DNA of 44,973 nt. Origin: Rhodospirillaceae bacterium. Lineage in GTDB: Bacteria > Pseudomonadota > Alphaproteobacteria > Rhodospirillales > UBA2165. The notes beneath the pieces were generated by a model. The model made no database searches. It was not told where the DNA came from and saw only the letters and a program-made list of their open reading frames with translations. Within the stretch, counting starts at the first letter, position 1, and each line of letters begins with the position of its first letter. Location: NCBI GenBank assembly GCA_018674495.1, contig JABHAA010000081.1:1-44973 (forward strand). Direction: 5' to 3'. Below, piece by piece: positions 6,909 through 15,663 of the stretch. The position numbers and the translations under genes are program-made.

Positions 6909-9082
6909 GACGCACCTAACATATTGAGGAGGCCTTGGTTGATTGATGATGCCAGCCGGCGTCCAAAGCCGGGATTGCGTACCCCCTCGGCCCGGTAAAA
7001 GGATGGACAGAGCCCGGCGGCGTGGACCACCTCGCCGCAATGGCCGCAGGCGACACAAGTGTCTTCCACGTGGGCGATGGGGGTTTCCTTGAGCGGGTCC
7101 GGGCTGGGGCTAAGTGACAAAGACGGGCAGCCCGATAGCCGCATGCAGGAATGATCGCCGGTGCAGACCTCCGCATCGACGCCGAACTTCTCATTGGTGA
7201 CGGTGCTGCCCGCCTGCAACGCCTTAGCCTTGATGGTGCGTTCGCGCCGTTGCACTGCCAGCATGCATTCGTTGTTGGAGAGGATAACGCGCAGGCGCGG
7301 TCCGCGCGCATCCAGGGCTTTCCTGAGCGCGCCGATAGTTTCTGGAAGATTGTAGGAATCGACCCGCTCGATCCAGTCAACGCCGAGGCCCTTGAGGCTG
7401 CTTTCGATACTGATTTTCGACGCCAAGCCCTTCGGCGTCATCCCCGTCGATGGCAATTTGTGCTGGCCAGTGGCCGACGCGTAGCCGTTATCGAGGATGA
7501 TGAGGACCGCATCGTACTTGTTCCATTGGGCGTTGATGGCGCCAGTGGTAAGCCCGTTATGCCAAAAGCCGCCATCGCCCATGACTGCAACGATCGGCTG
7601 ATCGAGGATCGGGCCGACGGCGCCGCCGCTGGCCAGGCTAAGGCCGTAGCCGAGCACCGTGTTGCCCACATGAAACGGCGCCAGCGCGCCGAACAGGTTG
7701 CAGCCGATATCCATGGACAGATGCATCGGTCCGCGCTCGGCCATCAAAAGTTTGAGGGCGGCGAAGACCGGCCGTTCCGGGCAGCCGGTGCAGAACGACG
7801 GCGGGCGCGGCGGCATCGGTTCGGGCAGGGCATCACTTAAACAGGCGCGGGCGGTATCGCGGGCCCGCATTATGGCGGCTTCGTTGGCCTCGGCGGCGGC
7901 GCGCAATTGGCCGGGGCCGTCGGCGGCCAGATAGTCAGCCAATCCGGCGCGAACCACATCGGTGACATATTCGCCGGCCATCGGCAGCACGTCCTTGCCG
8001 CGCACCCGGCAATTGATGCGATTATTGTGGGCGATCTGGGCGATCTGGGTTTCGATCAGGTTGGGATTGCCTTCTTCGACCACCAGGACGCTGTCCTTAT
8101 CGCTCATAAACTCTGCAATCTCTTCGGGGACCAACGGATGGATGACGTTGAGTACCAGCATCGGTACGTCGGAATTGCCGTAGCCGTCGGCGGCGCCAAG
8201 CTGGCGCAAGGACCGGGCCACCATACCGTGGGCGCCGCCCTGGGTGATGATGCCGTAGCGCCCGCCATCGCCAGCGAATATCTCGTTGATGCCGTGCTCG
8301 CGAATGAAGCGTTGCACCGCGGGAAGGCGCTCGGCGAATTTGTCCTGCTCGTGGTTATAGCTGGCCGGTGGCAGCACGATTTTAGTGACATCGTAGGCGG
8401 CTTCGGGAACCGGATTGTTGAGATTAAACTCCGGCACCTTGTTGTCCTTGGCGATGAACGAGCCGGTCATGTGGCAGGCGCGAATGCGCAAGGTCATGAA
8501 CACCGGCAGATGGGACGCTTCCGACATCTCGAAGGCTTGCTCGGTCAGCTCGACCAGTTTGGTCATGTCGTAACGGGGATCGATCAGCGGCAGCGAAGAT
8601 TTCATGGCGAACGAATGGGTGCGCTCCTGCATGATCGAGGAGCCCTCGCCATAATCTTCGCCGATGATCATCAGCGCGCCGCCGGTCACCCCGGTGGAGG
8701 CCAGATTGGCGATGGCGTCGGAAGCGACGTTGGTGCCGACCACCGACTTCCAGGTGACGGCGCCGCGCAAGGGATAATGGATCGACGCCGAAAGCAGTGC
8801 CGCTGCGCCGGCCTCGGACGCCGATTGCTCGAATTGGATGCCGAGGGGCTCCAAGATTTCTTCCGATGCGTCTGCCAAAACGTCGATCAGATGCGACATG
8901 GGCGCGCCCGGATAGCCGCCCACATAGGAGACGCCCGCCTGCAGCAACGCCTTGGTCACTGCCAGGATGGCTTCGCCGTGAAAAACTTCGCCGTCGCCAA
9001 GCTGCAACTTTTTCACTTCCTCTGTGAACGAGCGTTCGCCGGGGCGATGAATAAGTCCGACAGGTACGTTGGCGCCATCCAT
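6905..9082 (-). CDS. iorA: Indolepyruvate:ferredoxin oxidoreductase, alpha subunit
   Basis: This is a 725-residue thiamine-diphosphate enzyme subunit in normal IorA order. An N-terminal pyrimidine-binding domain (GVSYVGGYPGAPMSHLIDVL, EAGAAALLSASIHYPLRGAVTWKS) comes first, then a central domain. The C-terminal ThDP-binding domain follows (FCTGCPERP, MDIGCNLFG, GDGGFWHNGL...LDNGYASATGQ). The end carries a ferredoxin-like region with CTGDHSCMRLSGCP and CVACGHCGEVVHAAGLCP, which should hold two 4Fe-4S clusters. A strong ribosome site AAGGAGA lies eight bases before the ATG. The gene is first in an iorA-iorB pair. It is divergent from the DUF1538 operon, across a gap with an FNR-type box, so oxygen-dependent control is possible. 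Confidence 0.93.
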   Translation of the reverse strand: MDGANVPVGLIHRPGERSFTEEVKKLQLGDGEVFHGEAILAVTKALLQAGVSYVGGYPGAPMSHLIDVLADASEEILEPLGIQFEQSASEAGAAALLSASIHYPLRGAVTWKSVVGTNVASDAIANLASTGVTGGALMIIGEDYGEGSSIMQERTHSFAMKSSLPLIDPRYDMTKLVELTEQAFEMSEASHLPVFMTLRIRACHMTGSFIAKDNKVPEFNLNNPVPEAAYDVTKIVLPPASYNHEQDKFAERLPAVQRFIREHGINEIFAGDGGRYGIITQGGAHGMVARSLRQLGAADGYGNSDVPMLVLNVIHPLVPEEIAEFMSDKDSVLVVEEGNPNLIETQIAQIAHNNRINCRVRGKDVLPMAGEYVTDVVRAGLADYLAADGPGQLRAAAEANEAAIMRARDTARACLSDALPEPMPPRPPSFCTGCPERPVFAALKLLMAERGPMHLSMDIGCNLFGALAPFHVGNTVLGYGLSLASGGAVGPILDQPIVAVMGDGGFWHNGLTTGAINAQWNKYDAVLIILDNGYASATGQHKLPSTGMTPKGLASKISIESSLKGLGVDWIERVDSYNLPETIGALRKALDARGPRLRVILSNNECMLAVQRRERTIKAKALQAGSTVTNEKFGVDAEVCTGDHSCMRLSGCPSLSLSPSPDPLKETPIAHVEDTCVACGHCGEVVHAAGLCPSFYRAEGVRNPGFGRRLASSINQGLLNMLGAS

Positions 9083-9245
9083 GCTTTTGTCTCCTTGGGG
9101 GGATTGGTGAATACAGAATAGCAGCCGATACCAGTCTCAGAAAGTCAGATGATAAATGCGGGTATTGGGGCAGGGTTGCCCGCATAATCCAGCAAGCTGT
9201 ATGATGTGGCCAAAGAGGGCCGTGTGAGATTTGACGATTGGCATT

Positions 9246-9259
9246 TTGACCTAAATCAA
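9246..9259. promoter_or_regulatory. FNR/FixK-type binding site in the iorA / DUF1538 divergent region
   Basis: The sequence TTGACCTAAATCAA matches the FNR/FixK/DNR consensus TTGAY-N4-RTCAA at all fixed positions. It lies 164 bp upstream of the iorA start and about 116 bp upstream of the first DUF1538 gene, so it could serve either promoter. Binding is an inference from the match; no regulator gene is present in the window. A further inverted repeat (ATGCGGG...CCCGCAT, 9156-9185) lies closer to iorA. Confidence 0.6.
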
Positions 9260-9374
9260 TGCCTCGGCGGTGCACTCGTTATATCAATTGCCAAGTGATC
9301 GGTGTAACCGGAGCCTATGAAAATTTGCAGCGTAATACAGGTGTGTCATTTCCATAATTAGCGGCCTTTACCGG

Positions 9375-10079
9375 ATGTTGGCGGGTGCGTTCCGCGATTT
9401 GCTGCCGATTGTCCTCGTCATTGCCTTTTTCCAAGTCGCCGTGGTGCGCCAGCCGTTCCCGGACTTGGGCAATGTCTTGATCGGATTTGTTCTGGTTGTT
9501 ATCGGCTTGGCGCTGTTTATCCAAGGCCTGGAAACGGCTTTGTTTCCCATCGGCGAGGCCATGGCCGACGCCTTGGCGCGCAAGGGCAGCCCGGTCGCCT
9601 TGTTTGCCTTTGCCTTTTGCCTCGGCTTTGGCACCACGGTCGCCGAGCCAGCCTTGATCGCGGTCACCGGCGAGGCCGCCAAGATCGCGTCCGCCGCCGG
9701 CGTCATCGGCGCCGATACGGATGCCATGCAATCCTATGCCTTCCAGCTGCGTATGACCGTCGCCCTGTCGGTGGGCTTTGCGCTGGTCGTCGGCGTGCTG
9801 CGTATCTTGATGGGCTGGCCGATCCAGTATCTGATCATCGGCGGCTATCTGGTGGTAATGGCGCTGACCCAGTTCGCGCCCGAAGACATTGTCGGCATTG
9901 CCTATGATTCCGGCGGCGTTACCACCTCGACCATCACCGTGCCTCTGGTTACCGCCCTTGGCGTCGGGCTGGCCAGCGCTATCCGTGGGCGCAACCCGAT
10001 CATCGATGGCTTCGGGTTGATCGCTTTTGCCAGTCTGTCGCCGATGATTTTCGTGCTGCTCTTCGGAATTTTGGTCTAA
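9375..10079 (+). CDS. DUF1538 family integral membrane protein, copy 1
   Basis: This is a 234-residue, very hydrophobic protein with about six membrane segments. Two signature blocks stand out: [14 protein letters not shown] near residues 84-97 and [14 protein letters not shown] near 177-190, followed by [17 protein letters not shown]. These mark DUF1538, a family of unknown function with a transporter-like look (polar TTVAEP and SGGVTTST motifs inside membrane segments). It is followed nine bases later by a second DUF1538 gene, so the two probably form a heteromeric membrane unit. No clear Shine-Dalgarno sequence precedes the ATG; the frame stays open for 13 codons upstream without another ATG, GTG or TTG. 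The N-terminus is therefore less certain. Confidence 0.85.
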   Translation: MLAGAFRDLLPIVLVIAFFQVAVVRQPFPDLGNVLIGFVLVVIGLALFIQGLETALFPIGEAMADALARKGSPVALFAFAFCLGFGTTVAEPALIAVTGEAAKIASAAGVIGADTDAMQSYAFQLRMTVALSVGFALVVGVLRILMGWPIQYLIIGGYLVVMALTQFAPEDIVGIAYDSGGVTTSTITVPLVTALGVGLASAIRGRNPIIDGFGLIAFASLSPMIFVLLFGILV

Positions 10080-10088
10080 GGAGCGGCG

Positions 10089-10925
10089 ATGCAACTAATC
10101 CTTCATCTCCTGAACACGACGCTCTCAACCTTGGTGGATGTGGCGCCCATCGTTGCCATATTGGCGGCATTCCAATTCATTGTTATCCGCAAGCCGCCTC
10201 CCAATCTTGGACGCATGATGGTTGGCTTTATCTATGTATTGGCGGGCCTGACCTTGTTTCTGGTTGGCTTGGAGCAGGCCTTGTTTCCGGTTGGCGAAAC
10301 CATGGCCGCCCAGTTGACCGACCCCAAATTCCTCTACGGCGACGCCCACAAGTTTCAAGCCGGCTTCCAGCCTTTTTGGTGGGATTACGCCTGGGTTTAT
10401 GCCTTCGCCGCCGCCATTGGATTTGCCACCACCATTGCCGAGCCGAGCCTGATCGCCGTCGCCATCAAGGCCGAGCAAATTTCCGGCGGCGCCATCAAGG
10501 CCAATGGCCTGCGTATCGCGGTCGCCATCGGCGTAGCGGTGGGCGTGTCGCTGGGCACATTCCGCATCGTAACCGGCACACCGCTGCCCTATTACATTAT
10601 GATCGGCTATATGGTGGTTGTGCTGCAGACATTCTGGGCGTCCAAGGAAATCATTCCGCTGGCTTATGATTCCGGCGGCGTGACTACCTCGACGGTTACC
10701 GTACCTGTGCTCGCGGCCTTAGGCCTCGGGCTGGCCAGCACCATTCCCGGGCGCTCGCCGCTGATCGACGGGTTCGGGCTGATCGCCTTTGCGAGCCTGT
10801 TTCCAATCATGGCGGTCATGGGCTATGCGTCGATTGGCAATTTCGTCCGTCGCCGGGTGCGGGTAAATGCATCCGGCGAAAATTTGAACAAAGATATCGA
10901 TCCTGAATTGGAGGAACGGCAATGA
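10089..10925 (+). CDS. DUF1538 family integral membrane protein, copy 2
   Basis: This is a 278-residue paralogue of the preceding protein with the same blocks ([55 protein letters not shown]). It has an additional hydrophilic insert after the second membrane segment and a charged C-terminal tail. GGAG lies five bases before the ATG, directly after the stop of copy 1. The end overlaps the PII-like gene by four bases (ATGA). The shared blocks show that both copies derive from one ancestor. Two six-helix halves working together would fit a secondary transporter or channel (inference). Confidence 0.86.
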   Translation: MQLILHLLNTTLSTLVDVAPIVAILAAFQFIVIRKPPPNLGRMMVGFIYVLAGLTLFLVGLEQALFPVGETMAAQLTDPKFLYGDAHKFQAGFQPFWWDYAWVYAFAAAIGFATTIAEPSLIAVAIKAEQISGGAIKANGLRIAVAIGVAVGVSLGTFRIVTGTPLPYYIMIGYMVVVLQTFWASKEIIPLAYDSGGVTTSTVTVPVLAALGLGLASTIPGRSPLIDGFGLIAFASLFPIMAVMGYASIGNFVRRRVRVNASGENLNKDIDPELEERQ

Positions 10926-11272
10926 ACCTAAAACTGATCATGGCCTTCGTGAGTGAAGACAAGACCGACATCGTCATGGATGCCGCCAGAGAAGCCGGTG
11001 CCACCGGCGCGACGGTAATCACCAGCGTCCGCGGCGAAGGGTTGAAACCGGAAAAGACATTTTTTGGCCTCGATCTTGCGGTGCAACGGGATGTGGTCCT
11101 GTTCCTGGTGGCCGGGCAGCGCTCGCAAATAATTTTGGAAGCCATCGCCAAGGCGGGCCGCTTTGACGAAGAGCCTGGCTCCGGCATCGCCTTGCAAATT
11201 TCCACCGAGGACGCGGTCGGGCTACAGACCCAGACCAATGTCATCTTGCATGAGGAAGAGGAAGAGAAATGA
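10922..11272 (+). CDS. PII-like signalling protein
   Basis: This 116-residue protein has the ferredoxin-like PII fold pattern: an N-terminal LKLIMAFVSEDKTDIVMDAAREAGATGATVI strand-helix-strand. A T-loop-like segment RGEGLKPEKTFFGLDL, a second strand VVLFLVAG, and a GSGIALQISTEDAVGL segment in the position of the PII nucleotide-binding B-loop follow. The uridylylated Tyr motif of GlnB/GlnK is absent, so it is a PII-like protein and not a nitrogen PII. It overlaps its neighbours on both sides by four bases. By analogy with GlnK-AmtB it may bind and gate the DUF1538 membrane unit in response to adenine nucleotides (inference). An acidic EEEEEK tail ends the protein. Confidence 0.82.
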   Translation: MNLKLIMAFVSEDKTDIVMDAAREAGATGATVITSVRGEGLKPEKTFFGLDLAVQRDVVLFLVAGQRSQIILEAIAKAGRFDEEPGSGIALQISTEDAVGLQTQTNVILHEEEEEK

Positions 11273-11661
11273 ATGATATTCCCTATACCAAAGTCGCCGA
11301 TGTGATGACCGCGTCGGTGCACACCATCGACCATCACGCAACGATTACCGATGCCATTGAAATGATCCGCGAGACAAGGGTTTCCTCGCTGATCGTCGAG
11401 CCGCGAGACGACGCCGACGAGTTTGGCCTGCTGGGCGTTACCGACATCGCCCGTGAGGTAATCGGCAAGGGCCGGGCGCCGGATCGGGTAAATGTCTACG
11501 AAGTGGTGACCAAACCGGTGCTTACTTTGCCGCGCGAGATGAATATTAAATACGCGGTCCGGCTTTTGGTGAATTTCAAGCTGTCCCGTGCCCTGGTTGT
11601 CGATGCAAACCGCAAATCCTGCGGTATCGTCACCATCCGCGATATGGTGCTGGGGTTGTAA
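11269..11661 (+). CDS. CBS-domain pair protein
   Basis: This 130-residue protein consists of two CBS motifs and nothing else. The first is VADVMTASVHTIDHHATITDAIEMI...SSLIVE and the second VYEVVTKPVLTLPREMNIKYAVRLL...RALVV, ending in GIVTIRDMVLGL. CBS pairs usually bind adenosine nucleotides and report energy state. As the last gene of the DUF1538-DUF1538-PII operon, starting within the PII stop (ATGA), it most likely adds a second nucleotide-sensing layer to the membrane unit (inference). A strong stem-loop begins 40 bases after the stop. Confidence 0.88.
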   Translation: MNDIPYTKVADVMTASVHTIDHHATITDAIEMIRETRVSSLIVEPRDDADEFGLLGVTDIAREVIGKGRAPDRVNVYEVVTKPVLTLPREMNIKYAVRLLVNFKLSRALVVDANRKSCGIVTIRDMVLGL

Positions 11662-11700
11662 CCTGCCCAGCCAGTCTGGGGATGGCCGGGCCTGGTCGGC

Positions 11701-11730
11701 CAGACCGGTGTTCGTCTTGGCACCGGTCTG
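11701..11730 (+). terminator. Perfect 10-bp stem-loop downstream of the DUF1538-PII-CBS operon
   Basis: CAGACCGGTG and CACCGGTCTG form a perfect 10-bp stem with a 10-nt loop, 40 bases after the CBS stop codon. A smaller hairpin (TGGCCG/CGGCCA, 11683-11702) precedes it and overlaps it by two bases. No T-tract follows, so it is not a textbook intrinsic terminator. It may protect the 3' end or act with Rho. Confidence 0.5.
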
Positions 11731-11841
11731 TGATCGGAGCGCCACCAGTCCTGCTCACTACCCCTGGTATGCCACGCCTATTGCGGCACTAGCCTGCGAC
11801 ATATTTTGCTGAAATCGACCATACCGTTTCATTACTATTCC

Positions 11842-11867
11842 TAACGGTTCCTAACGGAATATAACGG
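11842..11867. repeat. Three TAACGG hexamers spaced exactly 10 bp apart
   Basis: TAACGG occurs at 11842, 11852 and 11862, in the context TTCCTAACGG, TTCCTAACGG, AATATAACGG. The 10-bp period places all three on one face of the helix, as in phased operator half-sites. It lies about 350 bp upstream of the UbiD start, so a role there is speculative. Confidence 0.5.
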
Positions 11868-12213
11868 TTTTCTTCTCACCGCCTCACTGCCTCTGTGGGT
11901 AATCCTCTTCTTGTTCGTGCGGCACTTTTCCGTACATACGAAAACTTCCACGTAACCCGGTCTTTGTCCGGCGTGGGATTAAATCTTCTTATTAACAATG
12001 TCCAAGAGCACCGGCTCGATTCCAGAGCACTGAACTCATATAGTCCAAACGCCGGCGATTTCAACTAATCCATCTCAAATTCGGGATGTGGGATTTGGCG
12101 ATCTGCAAGCGCTGGCCCTCAAATCGACTGCTCGCCCTCATGCGGTAAATCGATTATATTCCCCACGATTATTTTGCTGGTTATGGTTTAATCCTTGATA
12201 TGAGAGACAATGC

Positions 12214-13530
12214 ATGAGGAAAACAATCGACGCGTTGGAGGCTTCGGGAGAGTTGCTTCGCGTCAAGAGGGAAGTAGATCCTTTGTTCGAATTGGCCGCC
12301 GTAACCAAGGCCGTGCAAAACGGGTCCAACGAGACTGTATTGTTCGAATCGGTGAAGGGCTCTCGGTTTCCAGTTGCCACCAATATCTACAACAATCGCC
12401 AACGGTTATGCCGGTTTGTAGGAACGGGGCCTGACGACTTTTGTCCACGGTGGAACGATCTGCATGAACAAACGCCGGGACGTTTGGGAATCGAGACGAA
12501 AATAATCGACCGGCCAGCCGATCTGGTTGACGTAAACATTAGCGATTTGCCCCTCGTTACCTATCACGAAAGAGACGCCGGTCCCTATTTCACCTCTGCA
12601 TTATTTCTGGCCAAACATCCCGATACCGGGATCGAAAATCTGTCATTTCATCGGGCTATGTATGTAAGTGATGACGAATTGCGCATTCGTTTAGGATCCA
12701 CGCACGATCTTTTTTCCATCCAGGCGGTCGCCGAGGAGAAGGGAGATTATCTCGACGCCGTCATGCTGATTGGTGTTGAACCCTCGCTATTTTTGGCCGG
12801 TGGTGCGCGGATGCCCCGGGATTGGAGTGAATTAGCCTTTGCCAGCGCCATCAACGGGGCGCCGATAGAACGCTATCGGGCACTGAGCAGCGATCTCCTC
12901 ATTCCGGCTTCGACCGAGATTGTTATCGAGGGCCGCATCCAGCCAGAGGAGCGCCGTTCCGAGGGCCCGTTTGGCGAATTCATGGGGCACTATGTTGAGA
13001 TCGGGGACAATCATGTGTTTGAAGTTTTGCACACCTATACGAGACCGTCGCCCATCTTTCACAGTTTGCTTTGCGGTTCCAACGAGGACGTATCTTTATT
13101 AGAAGCGCGGACGGCGGCAAAAACTTATCGGCACCTCTTGAACATCGTTCCCGGTGTGATCGATGTCTCATGCGCGCCATCGGTTGTGAATACGACCATC
13201 AAGATCAAGCAATTGTACGAGGGGCATGCGAGGGAAGTTTTGATGGCTGCCTTCGACGCCGACGAGGACTACAACAAGGTCTGTGCGGTTGTTGATGAAG
13301 ACGTGAATATATTTGATTTCAATGAAGTTCTATGGGCTTTCGCCACCCGCGGGCGGGCGGACAAGCGGACGGTGATTATACCCGACCGGCCCGGATTTTA
13401 CCGCGACGAGCATAAAGATCATTGGGGTCGGCTTGGATTGGATGCAACTTATCCATATGGCCGGGCCGGTGAGTTTCAACGCAATTCGGTGCCGAACGAA
13501 TCCGACATTGATCTGGCCGACTATCTTTAA
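12214..13530 (+). CDS. UbiD-family (prenylated-FMN) decarboxylase, copy 1
   Basis: This is a 438-residue UbiD-family protein. The residues that carry out prFMN catalysis in Fdc1/UbiD can be placed. The Asn and Arg of NLSFHR (N142/R147) and a His in GSTH (164) are present. An acidic SEL near 206 is also there, together with the catalytic pair E250/E255 in SEGPFGEF. All are intact, so it should be active on an aromatic or unsaturated acid, in either the decarboxylation or carboxylation direction. It needs prFMN from a UbiX, which is not in this window. It heads a four-gene plus-strand operon with HyuA, HyuB and a racemase-like protein. A GAGAGA-type site precedes the ATG. Confidence 0.9.
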   Translation: MRKTIDALEASGELLRVKREVDPLFELAAVTKAVQNGSNETVLFESVKGSRFPVATNIYNNRQRLCRFVGTGPDDFCPRWNDLHEQTPGRLGIETKIIDRPADLVDVNISDLPLVTYHERDAGPYFTSALFLAKHPDTGIENLSFHRAMYVSDDELRIRLGSTHDLFSIQAVAEEKGDYLDAVMLIGVEPSLFLAGGARMPRDWSELAFASAINGAPIERYRALSSDLLIPASTEIVIEGRIQPEERRSEGPFGEFMGHYVEIGDNHVFEVLHTYTRPSPIFHSLLCGSNEDVSLLEARTAAKTYRHLLNIVPGVIDVSCAPSVVNTTIKIKQLYEGHAREVLMAAFDADEDYNKVCAVVDEDVNIFDFNEVLWAFATRGRADKRTVIIPDRPGFYRDEHKDHWGRLGLDATYPYGRAGEFQRNSVPNESDIDLADYL

Positions 13531-13565
13531 ATTGTGGGGCGCGTGGGACAATGCCGGGGACTGAA

Positions 13566-15659
13566 ATGATGTCTGACACAGCTGTCCGCATCGGCATCGA
13601 CGTCGGAGGCACGTTTACCGATTTTGCCCTGACAATGCCTGGCGGAATAAAATCCCTCAAGCTGCCCACTACCGGAGATAATCCGGAAAAGGCGATTCTG
13701 GATGGCGTTGGCCGGCTGCTCGCGGAAAACAGCATTGCTCCGGATCAAGTCGAAAGCATTGTTCATGGCACAACACTGGCCACCAACGCCATCATCGCCC
13801 GGGCCGGCGCGCGTACCGCACTTTTGACCACTGCAGGATTTCGTGATGTGCTGGCTCTCGGCGATGAGAGCCGTTTCGATCAGTACGATGTCAATATCGT
13901 AAAACCGGAACCTCTGGTACCCAGATGGTGGCGATTTGGAATAGAGGAGCGTATGTCGGCCCGGGGCGATGTTTTATTGCCATTGAATGAAGAGGCGCTC
14001 GAGCAAATCGCGGTTCAGTTTGTAGGCGAGAAAATCGAAAGCGTCGCCGTCTGTTTCCTGCACGCCCATGTCAATGCCGCCCACGAAAATTGGGCACGGG
14101 AGCGGCTCAAAAAGCTGCTGCCATCGCTTTCTATCTGCCTGTCTAGCGAAGTCAGTCCGGAAATAGGGGAATACGCGCGCTTCTCCACGACCGCCGCAAA
14201 TGCCTATGTGCAGCCGATTATGGCGGCTTATCTGAACCGGCTGGAAACGGGTGTTCGCGCGCTTGGGTTAACCGCGCCGATTTTTATGTTCCTTTCCAAT
14301 GGCGGCCTTTGCAAACTCGATACGGCCATCGCGTTTCCGATACGGCTGGTGGAATCGGGCCCGGCTGGCGGCGCCGTTTTCGCCGGCGACATCGCCCGCG
14401 ATCTGGGGGAAGAGGAAATCCTGGCCTTTGACATGGGCGGCACAACGGCCAAGGTCTGCCTTATCGACCAGGGCGTGCCGCGCCGGAGCGACTCCTTTGA
14501 AATGGCAAGAGAACATATGCATCGGCAAGGCAGCGGACTGCCCGCCCGCATTCCGGTCATCGACCTGGTGGAAATTGGATCGGGCGGCGGATCCATCGCC
14601 CACATCGATTCAATGTCGCGGCTGCATGTCGGCCCGGAAAGCGCCGGCGCCACACCGGGCCCCGCCTGTTACGCCCGCGGCGGCGGACAGGCAACGGTCA
14701 CCGACGCCGATTTATTGTTGGGCCGTCTGGCGCCTGAAGATTTCCTCGGCTCTGGTATTGCTATTTCCAAGGAGCAGGCACGCCGCGCGATAGGCGAACA
14801 GATCGGCGATAAATTGGGGTTGGAAGACGTGGCCGGAGCCATGGCGATTTCGGAAATTGTCGAAGAACAAATGGCCGCCGCCGCACGGGAGCATGCTAGG
14901 GAGAAGGGCGTGGATCTCCGCCAGCGGACCATGATTGCGTTCGGTGGATCAGCCCCCCTTCATGCCGCCAATGTCGCGGCCAAGTTGAACATCGAGAAAA
15001 TAATTATTCCGGAAGCCGCCGGTATTGGCTCGGCGGTTGGATTTCTGCAATCTCACGCCGTTTTCGAAATATCCCGGTCTATCAAAATGCCACTGGCGGA
15101 ATTCGACGCGGCGCTGTTTAACCGGGAATTCGCGCAAATTTCGGCGGAAGCCAGATCGGTCGTAACCGCCGCAGCGCCCGATGCGGAGATTGAAGAAAGC
15201 CGCAGCGTCTCCATGCGCTATCGCGGCCAGGGGCACAGTCTGACCATCGCCATTGATGCCCGTGCGATCAAACCTGAAGACGGCGCGCTATTTTTGGATC
15301 TGTTCCTAAAAAATTACACAGCCGTCTATACCCGACCGTTGGAAGGGATTGCCGTTGAATGTGTGGGATTGGGATTGCGGGCCTCGTCCGTAGGCGATGC
15401 CTTACCGGCCAAAAATATCCTGGCGGCAGACACCAGGGAATTGCCGGTCAAGGCGGCGCTGTTTGATTTGAACGCCGGTAAATTCGTCGAGGTTCCTATG
15501 TTGAGCCGTCAGAGAATGGCTGGCGGGCAATCTTTTGCCGGCCCCGGTTTGATCAAGGATGACGGCACGACCATATGTGTTCCGGAAAACTACACGGCTC
15601 ATTGCGGAAAAGGAGGTCATATCATAATGACCCGGCAGACCGTAGCGGGCGGAGGGTAA
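13566..15659 (+). CDS. hyuA: Hydantoinase/oxoprolinase family protein, subunit A, copy 1
   Basis: This is a 697-residue HyuA-type protein. The N-terminal hydantoinase/oxoprolinase domain (GIDVGGTFTDFAL, VHGTTLATNAIIARAGA, TTAGFRDVL) is followed by the ATPase-like hydantoinase domain (RLVESGPAGGAVFAG, AFDMGGTTAKVCLI, GSGGGSIAHID, GPESAGATPGPACY). The C-terminal part ends like other HyuA proteins. Family members are ATP-dependent hydantoinases, 5-oxoprolinases, or subunits of acetone/acetophenone carboxylases. The ATG at 13566, with GGGGA at 5-nt spacing, is preferred; an in-frame ATG at 13551 is possible. Its HyuB partner starts five bases after the stop. Next to a UbiD and a racemase-like enzyme, a carboxylase or cyclic-amide role are both open. 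Confidence 0.9.
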   Translation: MMSDTAVRIGIDVGGTFTDFALTMPGGIKSLKLPTTGDNPEKAILDGVGRLLAENSIAPDQVESIVHGTTLATNAIIARAGARTALLTTAGFRDVLALGDESRFDQYDVNIVKPEPLVPRWWRFGIEERMSARGDVLLPLNEEALEQIAVQFVGEKIESVAVCFLHAHVNAAHENWARERLKKLLPSLSICLSSEVSPEIGEYARFSTTAANAYVQPIMAAYLNRLETGVRALGLTAPIFMFLSNGGLCKLDTAIAFPIRLVESGPAGGAVFAGDIARDLGEEEILAFDMGGTTAKVCLIDQGVPRRSDSFEMAREHMHRQGSGLPARIPVIDLVEIGSGGGSIAHIDSMSRLHVGPESAGATPGPACYARGGGQATVTDADLLLGRLAPEDFLGSGIAISKEQARRAIGEQIGDKLGLEDVAGAMAISEIVEEQMAAAAREHAREKGVDLRQRTMIAFGGSAPLHAANVAAKLNIEKIIIPEAAGIGSAVGFLQSHAVFEISRSIKMPLAEFDAALFNREFAQISAEARSVVTAAAPDAEIEESRSVSMRYRGQGHSLTIAIDARAIKPEDGALFLDLFLKNYTAVYTRPLEGIAVECVGLGLRASSVGDALPAKNILAADTRELPVKAALFDLNAGKFVEVPMLSRQRMAGGQSFAGPGLIKDDGTTICVPENYTAHCGKGGHIIMTRQTVAGGG

Positions 15660-15663
15660 TCAA

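Larger units (their letters stand above)
11662..12213. other. Long intergenic region between the CBS gene and UbiD
   Basis: These 552 bases hold two stem-loops just after the CBS gene (11683-11702 and 11701-11730) and phased TAACGG repeats (11842-11867). The remainder is AT-richer and contains no supported gene. Short frames here lack ribosome sites and family resemblance. The segment at about 12160-12213 (TTTTGCTGG...TTGATATGAGAGAC) is the probable promoter and leader of the UbiD operon. Confidence 0.45.

Noticed and set aside
7907..9121. 404-codon plus-strand frame antisense to iorA
   Set aside because: It is a mirror of the strong codon bias of iorA, has no family resemblance and lacks a ribosome site. 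Similar long shadows at 5937-6737, 3601-4668 and 25979-26581 were rejected for the same reason.
11876..12064. 62-codon minus-strand frame upstream of UbiD
   Set aside because: No ribosome site, no family resemblance, and it lies in a region with probable regulatory repeats.
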